17,080 nucleotides of DNA, from NCBI GenBank assembly GCA_045632525.1, contig JAZQWV010000021.1, positions 1 through 17,080 of the forward strand, written 5' to 3'. This stretch comes from Fimenecus sp045632525 (GTDB lineage Bacteria > Bacillota > Clostridia > Oscillospirales > Acutalibacteraceae). A model generated the notes under the pieces. It was given only the letters and a program-made list of their open reading frames with translations. It was not told the DNA's origin and ran no database searches. The first letter of the stretch is position 1. Each line of letters begins with the position of its first letter. Made by a program: the position numbers and the translations under genes. This document shows positions 1 through 6,927 of this stretch, piece after piece.

Positions 1-110
1 TTATAGACTCACAATGCGAATGAGGGATTCGCATTGTGCTCTTCGCTAAAAACGATTCACTGAATCGTTTTCTTTACGCTCAGACCTTCACAGGTTCGAG
101 TCCCATAATT
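1..110 (+). repeat. Hairpin element with T-arm-like end, copy 1 (left end may lie outside the window)
   Basis: Two perfect palindromes followed by a T-arm-like sequence. Stem 1 pairs 10-21 with 27-38 (12 bp, loop GAGGG). Stem 2 pairs 49-58 with 62-71 (10 bp, loop ACT). The end, GGTTCGAGTCC at 93-103, is identical to the core of the T-arm of the adjacent tRNA-Ile2 but points the opposite way and stops about 55 nt from its 3' end. The T-stem does not pair properly and no acceptor stem, D-arm or anticodon arm precedes it, so this is not a tRNA gene. A related copy lies at 11556-11709 beside tRNA-Leu. I do not recognise the family. Confidence 0.7.
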
Positions 111-123
111 AAATAATAAAAAT

Positions 124-155
124 AAAAAGCACCTAACAAAAAGTTAAGTGCTTTT
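124..155 (-). terminator. Intrinsic terminator of tRNA-Ile2 (roughly symmetric)
   Basis: A 13-bp stem with one mismatch (125-137 with 143-155) and a loop of five A on the plus strand. On the minus strand it follows tRNA-Ile2 by two nt and is followed by a T-rich tract. It separates the tRNA from the repeat element. Confidence 0.8.
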
Positions 156-157
156 CT

Positions 158-234
158 TGGTGGACCACATAGGACTCGAACCTATGACCGTCCGGTTATG
201 AGCCGGATGCTCTAACCAACTGAGCTAGTGGTCC
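158..234 (-). tRNA. tRNA-Ile2 (anticodon CAU, probably lysidine-modified); alternative elongator tRNA-Met
   Basis: A complete cloverleaf with a fully paired 7-bp acceptor stem (GGACCAC/GTGGTCC), discriminator A, and the 3' CCA encoded at 160-158. The anticodon loop is CTCATAA, anticodon CAT. A CAT anticodon can be elongator Met, initiator Met or Ile2. Base pairs C4-G69 and C5-G68 are the identity pairs described for the E. coli lysidine synthetase TilS on Ile2, whereas E. coli elongator Met has U-A and A-U there. Pair G1-C72 argues against initiator Met. I therefore favour Ile2 but cannot exclude Met. Confidence 0.92.
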
Positions 235-250
235 TTAACGAGCATAAATT

Positions 251-279
251 ATTATATATTTTATGCTTGAAAAAGTCAA
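251..279 (-). promoter_or_regulatory. Sigma-70 promoter of tRNA-Ile2
   Basis: On the minus strand, TTGACT (279-274), a 17-nt spacer and TATAAT (256-251). The expected start is near 244, about 10 nt before the tRNA 5' end. No terminator hairpin is visible between the upstream penicillin-binding protein gene and this promoter. Confidence 0.8.
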
Positions 280-303
280 TAGATATTCTAATTTTTTTGA
301 TTG

Positions 304-1902
304 TTATTGCTGTTTAATTTCAACAATTCTTTCTGCTATATGCTTGAATATTGGTGCGCAGTCTTCTGCACCTGTTTTACCATCTTCTTTAAATATCACA
401 ATTGTATAAGTTGTGTCATTATAATCAAAATATCCGCAAAACCAAGTGTGCATAATTTCACGACCATCGTCAAACCAACCACTTTGAGCGGTTGCGGTTT
501 TTCCGTGACCTATAACAAGGTCCGAATGTGCTCTGTAACCACTTCCAATTTCCAAAACACCTTTTAAATATTTATCTATGCTTTTTACTGTGCTGTTATT
601 TAAAACCTGACATTTGTCTGGTAATTGCACCTTTTGAATGGCGTTTCCGTCTTTATCTATAATGGCTTTCATTAGCGTGGGCTCTCTGTAATATCCGCCG
701 TTTGCAAATACAGAATAAACACAAGCCATCTGAATAGGACTAATAAGCAGTTTTCCTTGCCCGAATGATAAATTAGCAAGGTCTTGTGGTGAAGAAATAT
801 CCTGAATACTTGGCAAGAATCCCGCTTGAATTGAATAGTTATCAGCAATTTCCGTTGCTTGATTAAACCCTAAATTTTCACAAAGTGAAATTATTCTCTC
901 TGCACCAATTTTTTGCCCTAATGCTATAAAATATGAATTGCAAGACTTTGCTGTCGCAGTTTCCATGTTTACAAGTCCGTGAGCAACACCATTATTACAA
1001 GAAAATTTTCTGCCACCAATAGTTATACAACCGACACAGTTGTAGGTCAGGTCAATATTATTTTCAATGGCAACTGAAGCAATAATAGGCTTAAAAACTG
1101 ACCCTACACTATAAGCAGAAGTCGCACGATTAACAAAAGGCTCGTTTATATCATCTATTGATAATTCAAGCTTGTTTGGGTTAAATGTTGGCACAGAAGC
1201 ACTTGCAAGAATTTCTGTAGTATCAGAATTTATAATAACCACAGCACCTTTTGTTACATTGTTTTCTACTAAAACTGATTCTGCAATTTTTTGAAAATTC
1301 AAATCAATAGTTAGTTGAATACCGGCAGGTGACAGATAATTTTCACTTGCAAACTTTAACTTTTCACCGTGAATAATATGTCCCAATGCATTTACACTCC
1401 AACGAGCATTCATTGTGCCTGAATTTTGCGACAGATAACTGTTGTATGCCTTTTCAAGTCCCATTGCACCAGAGTTTTCGCTGTCAAGATGACCGATAAT
1501 ATGCACACAGGTTTGATTATCAGCATATCTTTTTGAAAGTGTCACAGTTTTAATTGTGTCGTCATTAAAGTTTTGATTTATGGATAAGATATTCACTTTA
1601 CCTTTTGACATATTATCATAAAATTCGTTTTTTTCGTCACTTGAAAGATAGGGGAATACCTTTTCTGTATTTTCACTTAAAGGCAAACAAACGGTAATGT
1701 TATAGTTCTGCGAATTAACAAGTTTTTGCCCGTTAGCGTCATAAATCATTCCTCGCGATGTGTCAAGGGTGACACTCTTTTTGTTTGCTGTTTGAGCAGT
1801 TTCGGCTATATCCAAATCAATTACTGTAAAAAAGATATTTAAAATAAGAATTCCAAAAATAACCATCAATGAGAAAAAAGAAATTGCGACTCTGTTATGC
1901 AT
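304..1902 (-). CDS. Class B penicillin-binding protein (transpeptidase), with KTA in place of the KTG motif
   Basis: 532-residue peptidoglycan transpeptidase anchored by one N-terminal membrane segment (about 8-27), with the catalytic domain outside the membrane. The PBP dimerisation region begins with RGMIYDANG at 50-58. The catalytic motifs are SVFK (nucleophile Ser268, Lys271), SCN (320-322) and a third box reading KTA (468-470) before TAQSGW, where KTG is the rule. A GQG segment at 381-383 is also typical. The length fits monofunctional class B enzymes of the PbpA/SpoVD type; no SEDS partner is in the window, so its role in elongation, division or sporulation is open. The start codon directly follows the T-tract of a terminator, and the only SD-like sequence (GGGTGA) lies inside that hairpin. 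The protein starts as expected for the family, so I keep this start. Confidence 0.9.
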   Translation of the reverse strand: MHNRVAISFFSLMVIFGILILNIFFTVIDLDIAETAQTANKKSVTLDTSRGMIYDANGQKLVNSQNYNITVCLPLSENTEKVFPYLSSDEKNEFYDNMSKGKVNILSINQNFNDDTIKTVTLSKRYADNQTCVHIIGHLDSENSGAMGLEKAYNSYLSQNSGTMNARWSVNALGHIIHGEKLKFASENYLSPAGIQLTIDLNFQKIAESVLVENNVTKGAVVIINSDTTEILASASVPTFNPNKLELSIDDINEPFVNRATSAYSVGSVFKPIIASVAIENNIDLTYNCVGCITIGGRKFSCNNGVAHGLVNMETATAKSCNSYFIALGQKIGAERIISLCENLGFNQATEIADNYSIQAGFLPSIQDISSPQDLANLSFGQGKLLISPIQMACVYSVFANGGYYREPTLMKAIIDKDGNAIQKVQLPDKCQVLNNSTVKSIDKYLKGVLEIGSGYRAHSDLVIGHGKTATAQSGWFDDGREIMHTWFCGYFDYNDTTYTIVIFKEDGKTGAEDCAPIFKHIAERIVEIKQQ

Positions 1903-1937
1903 AAAAAATCACCCGTGTAAAGTTTTGACACGGGTGA
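1903..1937 (-). terminator. Intrinsic terminator after the PAP2 gene, abutting the PBP start codon
   Basis: On the minus strand a 10-bp GC-rich stem (1937-1928 with 1918-1909) with a 9-nt loop is followed by six T at 1908-1903, immediately before ATG at 1902. The 3' arm contains GGGTGA, the only SD-like sequence for the PBP gene. The hairpin could therefore both terminate transcription and mask the ribosome binding site. Confidence 0.8.
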
Positions 1938-1953
1938 GTGATTTTATAAGTAT

Positions 1954-2589
1954 TTATGCTTTTTTCTTCTTGAATTTTTCTGCTAAGTCAAATTCTGCAA
2001 ATTTTGTATTTGCGGTCTTTTTCATGATAGCATTCATAATAACAAAGCCCGTGATGCCTGCGAATGTACCAACAACAACACCGCCGAGAACATCTGTTAC
2101 ATAGTGTACCATAAGGTAGATTCTTGAAAGACCAACAAGAACAGACATAACAGGGAAAACCCAACTGTATTTCTTGTTAAGTACCAAGAACATCGCGATG
2201 CCTAATTCAAATGCAGCAGTAGTGTGTCCTGATGGGAATGACTTGTCACTTTCAACATGAGCACCAGCAAATTCATACCAACTCATGAAGAGTGGGTTTT
2301 CTGCATAATAAACATAAGGTCTTGGTCTTGCGAAAAGTGGCTTCATAACAAGGTTTGTAAGAAGTGTACCAACAAGCACTGCAAAAAGCACTGCCATACC
2401 AAATTTGCGTGTCTTTTTAAATGGAATCAAAAGAGCACCAATAACTGCCATAGGGGTCACAAATTCAGAACCACCAAAGAATGTGATGAACTCTGCAACA
2501 ATATTCATTGCAGCACTTTGAATCTGCTCACCAAAGAATGTGAATACGCTCATGTCAAATGAGTCAAAAATTGAAAAATCCATATCCAA
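1954..2589 (-). CDS. PAP2-family membrane phosphatase
   Basis: 211-residue multi-pass membrane protein of the type 2 phosphatidic acid phosphatase family. All three signature motifs are present: K-X6-RP (Lys83 to Arg90-Pro91), PSGH (119-122) and SR-X5-H-X3-D (Ser155-Arg156, His162, Asp166), giving the histidine pair used for phosphoryl transfer. Family members dephosphorylate undecaprenyl pyrophosphate (BcrC/PgpB type) or phosphatidylglycerol phosphate. The neighbouring penicillin-binding protein makes an undecaprenyl pyrophosphate role attractive, but this is an inference. The tail (about 190-211) is lysine-rich and presumably cytoplasmic. AAGGAG lies 7 nt before the first ATG, which supports the start at 2589 over Met3. 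It has its own promoter and terminator. Confidence 0.92.
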   Translation of the reverse strand: MDMDFSIFDSFDMSVFTFFGEQIQSAAMNIVAEFITFFGGSEFVTPMAVIGALLIPFKKTRKFGMAVLFAVLVGTLLTNLVMKPLFARPRPYVYYAENPLFMSWYEFAGAHVESDKSFPSGHTTAAFELGIAMFLVLNKKYSWVFPVMSVLVGLSRIYLMVHYVTDVLGGVVVGTFAGITGFVIMNAIMKKTANTKFAEFDLAEKFKKKKA

Positions 2590-2615
2590 TCTCCTTTATG
2601 TAATTTTACCACTTA

Positions 2616-2644
2616 ATTTTACAATAATTTACACAAGTTTTCAA
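2616..2644 (-). promoter_or_regulatory. Promoter of the PAP2 gene
   Basis: On the minus strand, TTGAAA (2644-2639), a 17-nt spacer and TAAAAT (2621-2616), about 26 nt before the ATG. The short leader contains only the Shine-Dalgarno site. Confidence 0.65.
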
Positions 2645-2656
2645 GAGAAAAAGTAT

Positions 2657-2683
2657 AAAAAAGAGCAGTCAAGGCTGCTCTTT
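2657..2683 (-). terminator. Intrinsic terminator after the leucine-rich-repeat lipoprotein gene
   Basis: A 9-bp stem AAAGAGCAG/CTGCTCTTT (2660-2668 with 2675-2683) with a 6-nt loop and a T-tract on the minus strand. It closes the symporter-lipoprotein unit. Confidence 0.85.
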
Positions 2684-2691
2684 AATTCTTT

Positions 2692-3504
2692 TTATTTTGC
2701 CCAGTTGATTTTGAGTTCTTTAATGTCAAGACCATTGTTTGTTGGGAACCATTTTTCACCAAGTGTCAAATCACTTTCTTTTGCATCCACATTAACGGTT
2801 AAAAGGTTTGTGCAGTTATAGAATGCATATTCATCAATCTGCTTAATACTTGAAGGAATATTGATTTCTGTGAGTCCATAGCAATATGTAAAAGCATCTT
2901 TGCCAATGAATGTGAGAGTGTTTGGAAGATTGATTGTTTCCATTGCTTCACAACGGAAGAATGCTTTTTCTTGAATTTCTTTCACGGTTTGTGGCAAAGT
3001 GATTGATGTAATCTTTGTGCATTTGTAGAATGCCTTTGTGCGAATAGTTTCAACTGTGTCTAAAACTTTATAATCGCCGTCTTTAGCAGGGGGGAAGAAA
3101 ATAACTGTCTTCATATCCTTTGTATAGATTACACCATCAACTGAACAGAAATGCTGGTTGTTTTCATCAACTGTATATTCTGCAATATGTTGATTGTTTT
3201 CAAGTGCCCATGTACCGATTTCTTTAACATTTTTGCCGATTATAAATTCGTTAACATATTCAAGATTTTGAGCAGCAAAATCAGCGATTTTCGTAACAGG
3301 AACACCCTCATATTCATCAGGAATAATTATTTTAGTTACAGTTGATTTGTTTGGTACACCGGTGACTATTGCTTCACCATCTTCAATTTTAAATTTAATA
3401 CTTTCATTACTACCACTTAAAAGAGTAGAAACAGAACTGCAACCTGAAAAAGCAATGCAGATACAAAGAATAAGCGCGAAAATACTAATAATTTTTTTCT
3501 TCAT
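2692..3504 (-). CDS. BspA-like leucine-rich-repeat lipoprotein
   Basis: 270-residue predicted surface lipoprotein. The signal peptide MKKKIISIFALILC... ends in a lipobox FSGC with lipidated Cys22. Residues about 55-105 and 150-238 carry LRR_5 (BspA-type) repeats of roughly 23 residues with the pattern 'AFYxCxxLxxIxLPxxVxxI' (for example AFYKC at 158-162, AFFRC at 181-185, AFTYC at 204-208, AFYNC at 227-231). Such repeats mediate protein or glycan contacts in other bacteria; the ligand here is unknown. An upstream in-frame ATG at 3555 lies inside the symporter gene and would block the signal peptide, so I start at 3504. That ATG is one base after the symporter stop (TAATATG) with GAGGCG as SD, so the genes are translationally coupled. 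Confidence 0.88.
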   Translation of the reverse strand: MKKKIISIFALILCICIAFSGCSSVSTLLSGSNESIKFKIEDGEAIVTGVPNKSTVTKIIIPDEYEGVPVTKIADFAAQNLEYVNEFIIGKNVKEIGTWALENNQHIAEYTVDENNQHFCSVDGVIYTKDMKTVIFFPPAKDGDYKVLDTVETIRTKAFYKCTKITSITLPQTVKEIQEKAFFRCEAMETINLPNTLTFIGKDAFTYCYGLTEINIPSSIKQIDEYAFYNCTNLLTVNVDAKESDLTLGEKWFPTNNGLDIKELKINWAK

Positions 3505-3505
3505 A

Positions 3506-5182
3506 TTAAATCGCCTCGCTTTCTGCTTTGTCTTCATTTTCAATAGCGCGAACACGTTCTTGTAATTCTCTTACACACATATCGTGCTTTTCACGAGTTA
3601 AGTCGTAGAAAATGAACGGAACTGTCAAAAGTACAAGTCCTATTACTGAACCCCAAGTGTAGAGGTTAAATACGTTATTTAAGATTTGTGTATCAAAGAG
3701 TACATCCCAGTCAGATGTAAAGCCTGTCATTGAAAGGAACCAAGGCATGAGATAACCGATAGCAACATTCACAGGATTTAAGAACCAATCAAATACGCCT
3801 GACATTGAGTCGGCACGCTCACCATATTTCCATTGGTGATATGTAAGAATATCTGCGTTAAGACCAACATTAACACCATCCATAACAGGCGCAATAGCAT
3901 TTTTAAGGAAGAGTGCAACCAAGAAAATTACAATGTTTTCCATCTTAACTGCAAGAGCAATCATAAGTACTGTGAGAATTGTAATGCCACGGAAACTTAT
4001 AAGAATATTTCTCTTTTGGAATCGTTTTGTAAGGATGGGGCAAAGAATATTGCCAAATGTCATACCGATAGCAACAAGGTTACCGGCAATACCTGAGAAC
4101 CATTCCATACGAAGTGAATAAACAAACCACCAACCGAGAAGATTACCAACAAGGCCGTGCCATTGTCCGATTACATTTGAAACTTTTGTAATCCAGAAAT
4201 ATTTGTTTTTAAGAACATTTTTAGCACCCTTGAAGAAAGTAACTTTTGCACGTTTTTCCATTGGTGGCTCAATAATTCTTTCTTTACAGAAAACAGCAAG
4301 TAAAGACATTGCAGCACCAATAGCTGTGAAAATTGGAATAAATACCTTGTATGTCTTAAGATTCAAGTAACCACCAGTTGACGCAATAAGCATAGGCCAG
4401 ATTGCCGCAACAATTGATGAGAAAAGACCTGAAAGGATAGGTGCAATTGAATGAAGCTTCTGTCTTTCTTGAGAATTAGGTGTCATAAATGTAACAAGAG
4501 AGTTCATTCCTATATAGTTGTTGTAGAAATATGACATTAAAGTAAATGCAAAGTGAAGAATAATAAGCTTATTTGTGTAAGTCATATTCTGCACAGGAAG
4601 ATAGGGGATTGCAGAAACCATAAATGTGCATGGAATAGCACAAATAAGAACAAATGGCTTAAATCTTCCGTATTTTGCACAGAATTTTCTACGGACAAAC
4701 CAATGGAAATAGTCCCAAATAGCACCTGCAACAAGCATATTACCAACTAACTGTGGAAGTCCGTTGATAATTGATTCAAACATTCCTTGAGGTAAGAAAT
4801 AACAACAAATACCAATTAAAAGTTTACCACCATAAGAAAGATGAGCAAAAATCTTTGTTTTCTTTTCAAGCCTACCATGGTTTTCATAAATCAACACATT
4901 AATAGGATTCATAAACATAAGCGCATATCCAAGGACTGTACTTATAATGTTGATAATTGAAAAGTCAATGGCAGCAATACCCATAACTGCACCACAGAAA
5001 TAGCTTGCAGAAAATGTAATATACATTGCAACGCAACCGAAAACATAAGTGCCACCCTGTGCAAGAGTATAGGCCAACATTTCTTTAAGTGTTAAATATT
5101 CACCTTCGTTAGGAGTGCTCCAATTCTTTTTAACGAAAGATGGGACACCTTTTACTTTTTCTATAACTTCAGTTTTGTTCAT
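3506..5182 (-). CDS. GPH-type (MelB-like) sugar:cation symporter, MFS superfamily
   Basis: 558 residues, about 12 membrane segments, longer than the usual 450-500. Two stretches mark the glycoside-pentoside-hexuronide:cation symporter branch: TPNSQER at 234-240 in the central loop, and the C-terminal ADILTYHQWKYGERADSMSG at 443-462, matching the family pattern of a Asp/Tyr-rich helix followed by a G-R loop and S-G. A charged soluble N-terminus (1-30) and tail (530-558) extend the core. Substrate cannot be read from sequence; sugar or glycoside uptake driven by Na+ or H+ is likely, and L-fucose or rhamnose is possible given the operon upstream. The start has AAAGGG 8 nt upstream. Its mRNA continues into the leucine-rich lipoprotein gene. 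Confidence 0.82.
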   Translation of the reverse strand: MNKTEVIEKVKGVPSFVKKNWSTPNEGEYLTLKEMLAYTLAQGGTYVFGCVAMYITFSASYFCGAVMGIAAIDFSIINIISTVLGYALMFMNPINVLIYENHGRLEKKTKIFAHLSYGGKLLIGICCYFLPQGMFESIINGLPQLVGNMLVAGAIWDYFHWFVRRKFCAKYGRFKPFVLICAIPCTFMVSAIPYLPVQNMTYTNKLIILHFAFTLMSYFYNNYIGMNSLVTFMTPNSQERQKLHSIAPILSGLFSSIVAAIWPMLIASTGGYLNLKTYKVFIPIFTAIGAAMSLLAVFCKERIIEPPMEKRAKVTFFKGAKNVLKNKYFWITKVSNVIGQWHGLVGNLLGWWFVYSLRMEWFSGIAGNLVAIGMTFGNILCPILTKRFQKRNILISFRGITILTVLMIALAVKMENIVIFLVALFLKNAIAPVMDGVNVGLNADILTYHQWKYGERADSMSGVFDWFLNPVNVAIGYLMPWFLSMTGFTSDWDVLFDTQILNNVFNLYTWGSVIGLVLLTVPFIFYDLTREKHDMCVRELQERVRAIENEDKAESEAI

Positions 5183-5212
5183 TTCTTCATCCCTTTCAAA
5201 ACCTATAAAAAA

Positions 5213-5241
5213 ATTATACTATAAAATATCCATAAAATAAA
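5213..5241 (-). promoter_or_regulatory. Probable promoter of the symporter-lipoprotein unit
   Basis: On the minus strand a perfect TATAAT (5218-5213) is preceded at 17 nt by a weak TTTATT (5241-5236). The start would be near 5206, leaving a short leader. The weak -35 suggests either activator dependence or a different -35. Confidence 0.5.
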
Positions 5242-5280
5242 GCGAAGAAATCGAAAAACAATTTTTTCGTCAAAGTGATT

Positions 5281-5312
5281 AAAAAAAGGCAGTAAGTGTT
5301 GTACTTACTGCC
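5281..5312 (-). terminator. Intrinsic terminator after the ArsB/NhaD transporter
   Basis: A perfect 10-bp stem GGCAGTAAGT/ACTTACTGCC (5288-5297 with 5303-5312), 5-nt loop, and seven T on the minus strand, 18 nt past the stop codon. Confidence 0.92.
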
Positions 5313-5330
5313 GATATTTTCATGTGAATG

Positions 5331-6704
5331 TTAACCCCAGATGACCCAGAGAAGGAGATAACCCGTAATAACTGCTGCCATTGTGAATGGAACGCCATAT
5401 TTCATAAAGGTTGTACTCTTAACTTCATATCCTTCTTTACGGAGAATACCAATACCTGCAATGTTAGCAGAAGCACCAATTGGTGTAAGATTACCACCAA
5501 GTGTAGCACCACAAAGAAGACCATAATAAAGAAGAATTGGGTTCATACCGATTTCACTTGCAATAACAGGGACGATTGAGAGCATAGTTGCTGTGTATGG
5601 AATATTATCAATGAATGCAGAAAGAAGAACTGACATCCAAACAATAATTGTGAAAATCAAGAAAGGTGAGCCAGCACCGATACTTGCAATCGCAGAGCCT
5701 ATAATATCAATAACACCTGCACTTTTAATACCACCAATTATAACAAAAAGTCCTGAAAGAAGAACAATTGTAAACCAGTCAATTTCTTTAAGCGATGCTT
5801 TGAGCACATCTTTGTTTTTCTTAACAAAGATTTCGCGGATAAGTCCAACCAAGAAGAAGGTGATACAAATAATACCATTTGTAATATCTGGTTTATAAAA
5901 TTGACCTTCTGCTGCATTGTCTTTATAAGGAATAAATGAAACAGCAATAAGAGCAACAACTGTGCCAACAAGCAAGAATGTAGGGAACTTATCTTCAACT
6001 ATTGTTCGAGAGTTAAATTCAATTTTATCCTTTTCTTTACGGAACATAAAGAGAATAATCAAAGCACTGACAATAGCACCGGCTTGAACAACCCAGAACA
6101 TACCAACATGACCATCGTGAACGAAAAAGTCAGAGAAGTCAAGATTTGCAGCTTTCGCAAGAAGAATTGATGTTGTGTCACCAACAAGTGTTGCAGCGCC
6201 CTGAAGATTTGAAGAAACTGCAATACAAATAATTGATGGAACTGGAGAGATGTTGATTTTTTTACAGAATGCAAGAGCAACAGGGGCAATCATAAGAACA
6301 GTTGCAACATTATCAACAAATGCTGAAACAATACCTGCAAAAAGTGAAAGAGCAACAACTGTCCACTTTACATTTGGCATTTTTGAAATAAGAATGTCAG
6401 ACATAAGTTGTGGCATCTTTGACTCAATGAAAAGATAAACAGTACCCATTGTACCTGCAATCATCATAATTACATTCCAGTCAATTTCGCCTAATGCATC
6501 TTTGATGCCATAAGTAAAGGTGCTGTCACCAACTGCGAAAAATCCTTCGCCGAAAAGGTTGGGACTAACCGTTGCAATAATACCAAGAGCAACAAAGATT
6601 ATTGCAGATGTAACTGTGATGTACGGTCTGATTTTCTGCAATGCAAGCATAAGAATATATGTAATTGCAAAAATAACCAGAGCCGTAATTGTAATTGGAC
6701 TCAT
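5331..6704 (-). CDS. ArsB/NhaD-superfamily ion transporter (SLC13-like permease)
   Basis: 457-residue polytopic membrane protein with the two-fold inverted repeat of the ion transporter superfamily. Repeat 1 carries SAFVDNVATVLMIAP (about 127-141) and the re-entrant-loop-like GAATLVGDTTSILLA (169-183). Repeat 2 carries SAFIDNIPYTATMLS (362-376) and GATLGGNLTPIGASAN (399-414). Members export arsenite (ArsB), exchange Na+/H+ (NhaD) or import dicarboxylates or sulfate (SLC13). No arsR or arsC is near, so arsenite is not favoured. The start at 6704 has AGGAGG 9 nt upstream; a 40-residue upstream in-frame extension runs through the leader hairpins and is rejected. Expression is probably controlled by the attenuator leader described at 6734-6861, which would hint at the substrate. 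Confidence 0.85.
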   Translation of the reverse strand: MSPITITALVIFAITYILMLALQKIRPYITVTSAIIFVALGIIATVSPNLFGEGFFAVGDSTFTYGIKDALGEIDWNVIMMIAGTMGTVYLFIESKMPQLMSDILISKMPNVKWTVVALSLFAGIVSAFVDNVATVLMIAPVALAFCKKINISPVPSIICIAVSSNLQGAATLVGDTTSILLAKAANLDFSDFFVHDGHVGMFWVVQAGAIVSALIILFMFRKEKDKIEFNSRTIVEDKFPTFLLVGTVVALIAVSFIPYKDNAAEGQFYKPDITNGIICITFFLVGLIREIFVKKNKDVLKASLKEIDWFTIVLLSGLFVIIGGIKSAGVIDIIGSAIASIGAGSPFLIFTIIVWMSVLLSAFIDNIPYTATMLSIVPVIASEIGMNPILLYYGLLCGATLGGNLTPIGASANIAGIGILRKEGYEVKSTTFMKYGVPFTMAAVITGYLLLWVIWG

Positions 6705-6733
6705 AAAAAAGTTCCTCCTAAAAAATAATAGTA

Positions 6734-6861
6734 GGTGGAAAAAAAGGACAGATTCAAAAAAGAATCTGTCCTTTGTATAGGTAAAACCTAAAAATTTGAA
6801 ACAAATAGAATACAAGTTTCTCACCTGATTCTATGACAGACTCCACCCTTGTCTCAAATCT
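6734..6861 (-). promoter_or_regulatory. Riboswitch-like attenuator leader of the ArsB/NhaD transporter
   Basis: The minus-strand leader can form two exclusive structures. The terminator pairs GGACAGATTC (6771-6762) with GAATCTGTCC (6755-6746), 10 bp, followed by seven T (6745-6739). The alternative pairs AGTCTGTC (6842-6835) with GACAGATT (6770-6763), 8 bp with one G-U, consuming the terminator's 5' arm. The latter closes a domain holding a hairpin with the perfect 7-bp stem ATAGAAT/ATTCTAT (6834-6828 with 6811-6805) and an inner CAGGT/ACTTG helix, and a second hairpin TAGGT/ACCTA (6790-6786 with 6782-6778). A fourth segment CAGATT (6862-6857) can pair AGTCTG. I cannot match this to a riboswitch class I know. 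Confidence 0.75.
6739..6771 (-). terminator. Conditional intrinsic terminator in the leader
   Basis: A perfect 10-bp stem with a T6 loop and T7 tract, located before the SD and ATG of the transporter, hence an attenuator rather than a gene-end terminator. The fucose operon has its own terminator further upstream (6886-6919). Confidence 0.9.
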
Positions 6862-6867
6862 GAATAA

Positions 6868-6896
6868 ATTATATAATGGATTGTTAAAAAAGTCAA
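6868..6896 (-). promoter_or_regulatory. Promoter of the attenuated transporter
   Basis: On the minus strand, TTGACT (6896-6891), a 17-nt spacer and TATAAT (6873-6868). The expected start is near 6861. The -35 box overlaps the 3' arm and T-tract of the fucose operon terminator. Confidence 0.82.
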
Positions 6897-6919
6897 CAAG
6901 TCTAAATGAACCTGTTGAC
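6886..6919 (-). terminator. Intrinsic terminator of the fucose operon
   Basis: A 9-bp stem with one G-U (6919-6911 with 6900-6892), 10-nt loop and six T (6891-6886) on the minus strand, beginning 8 nt past the kinase stop codon. Confidence 0.87.
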
Positions 6920-6927
6920 CATTTTAA

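Noticed and set aside
85..112. 3' remnant of a tRNA gene
   Set aside because: T-stem pairs only partly and no other arm is present; it is better explained as the end of a repeat shared with 11556-11709.
6705..6824. 40-residue N-terminal extension of the ArsB/NhaD transporter
   Set aside because: It runs through the attenuator hairpins; the ATG at 6704 has a strong SD and gives the normal N-terminus.
6835..6860. T-box leader, because AGGGTGGA occurs
   Set aside because: The T-box core should lie next to the terminator as part of the antiterminator bulge, after a long specifier stem; here it is near the 5' end and no specifier loop is seen.
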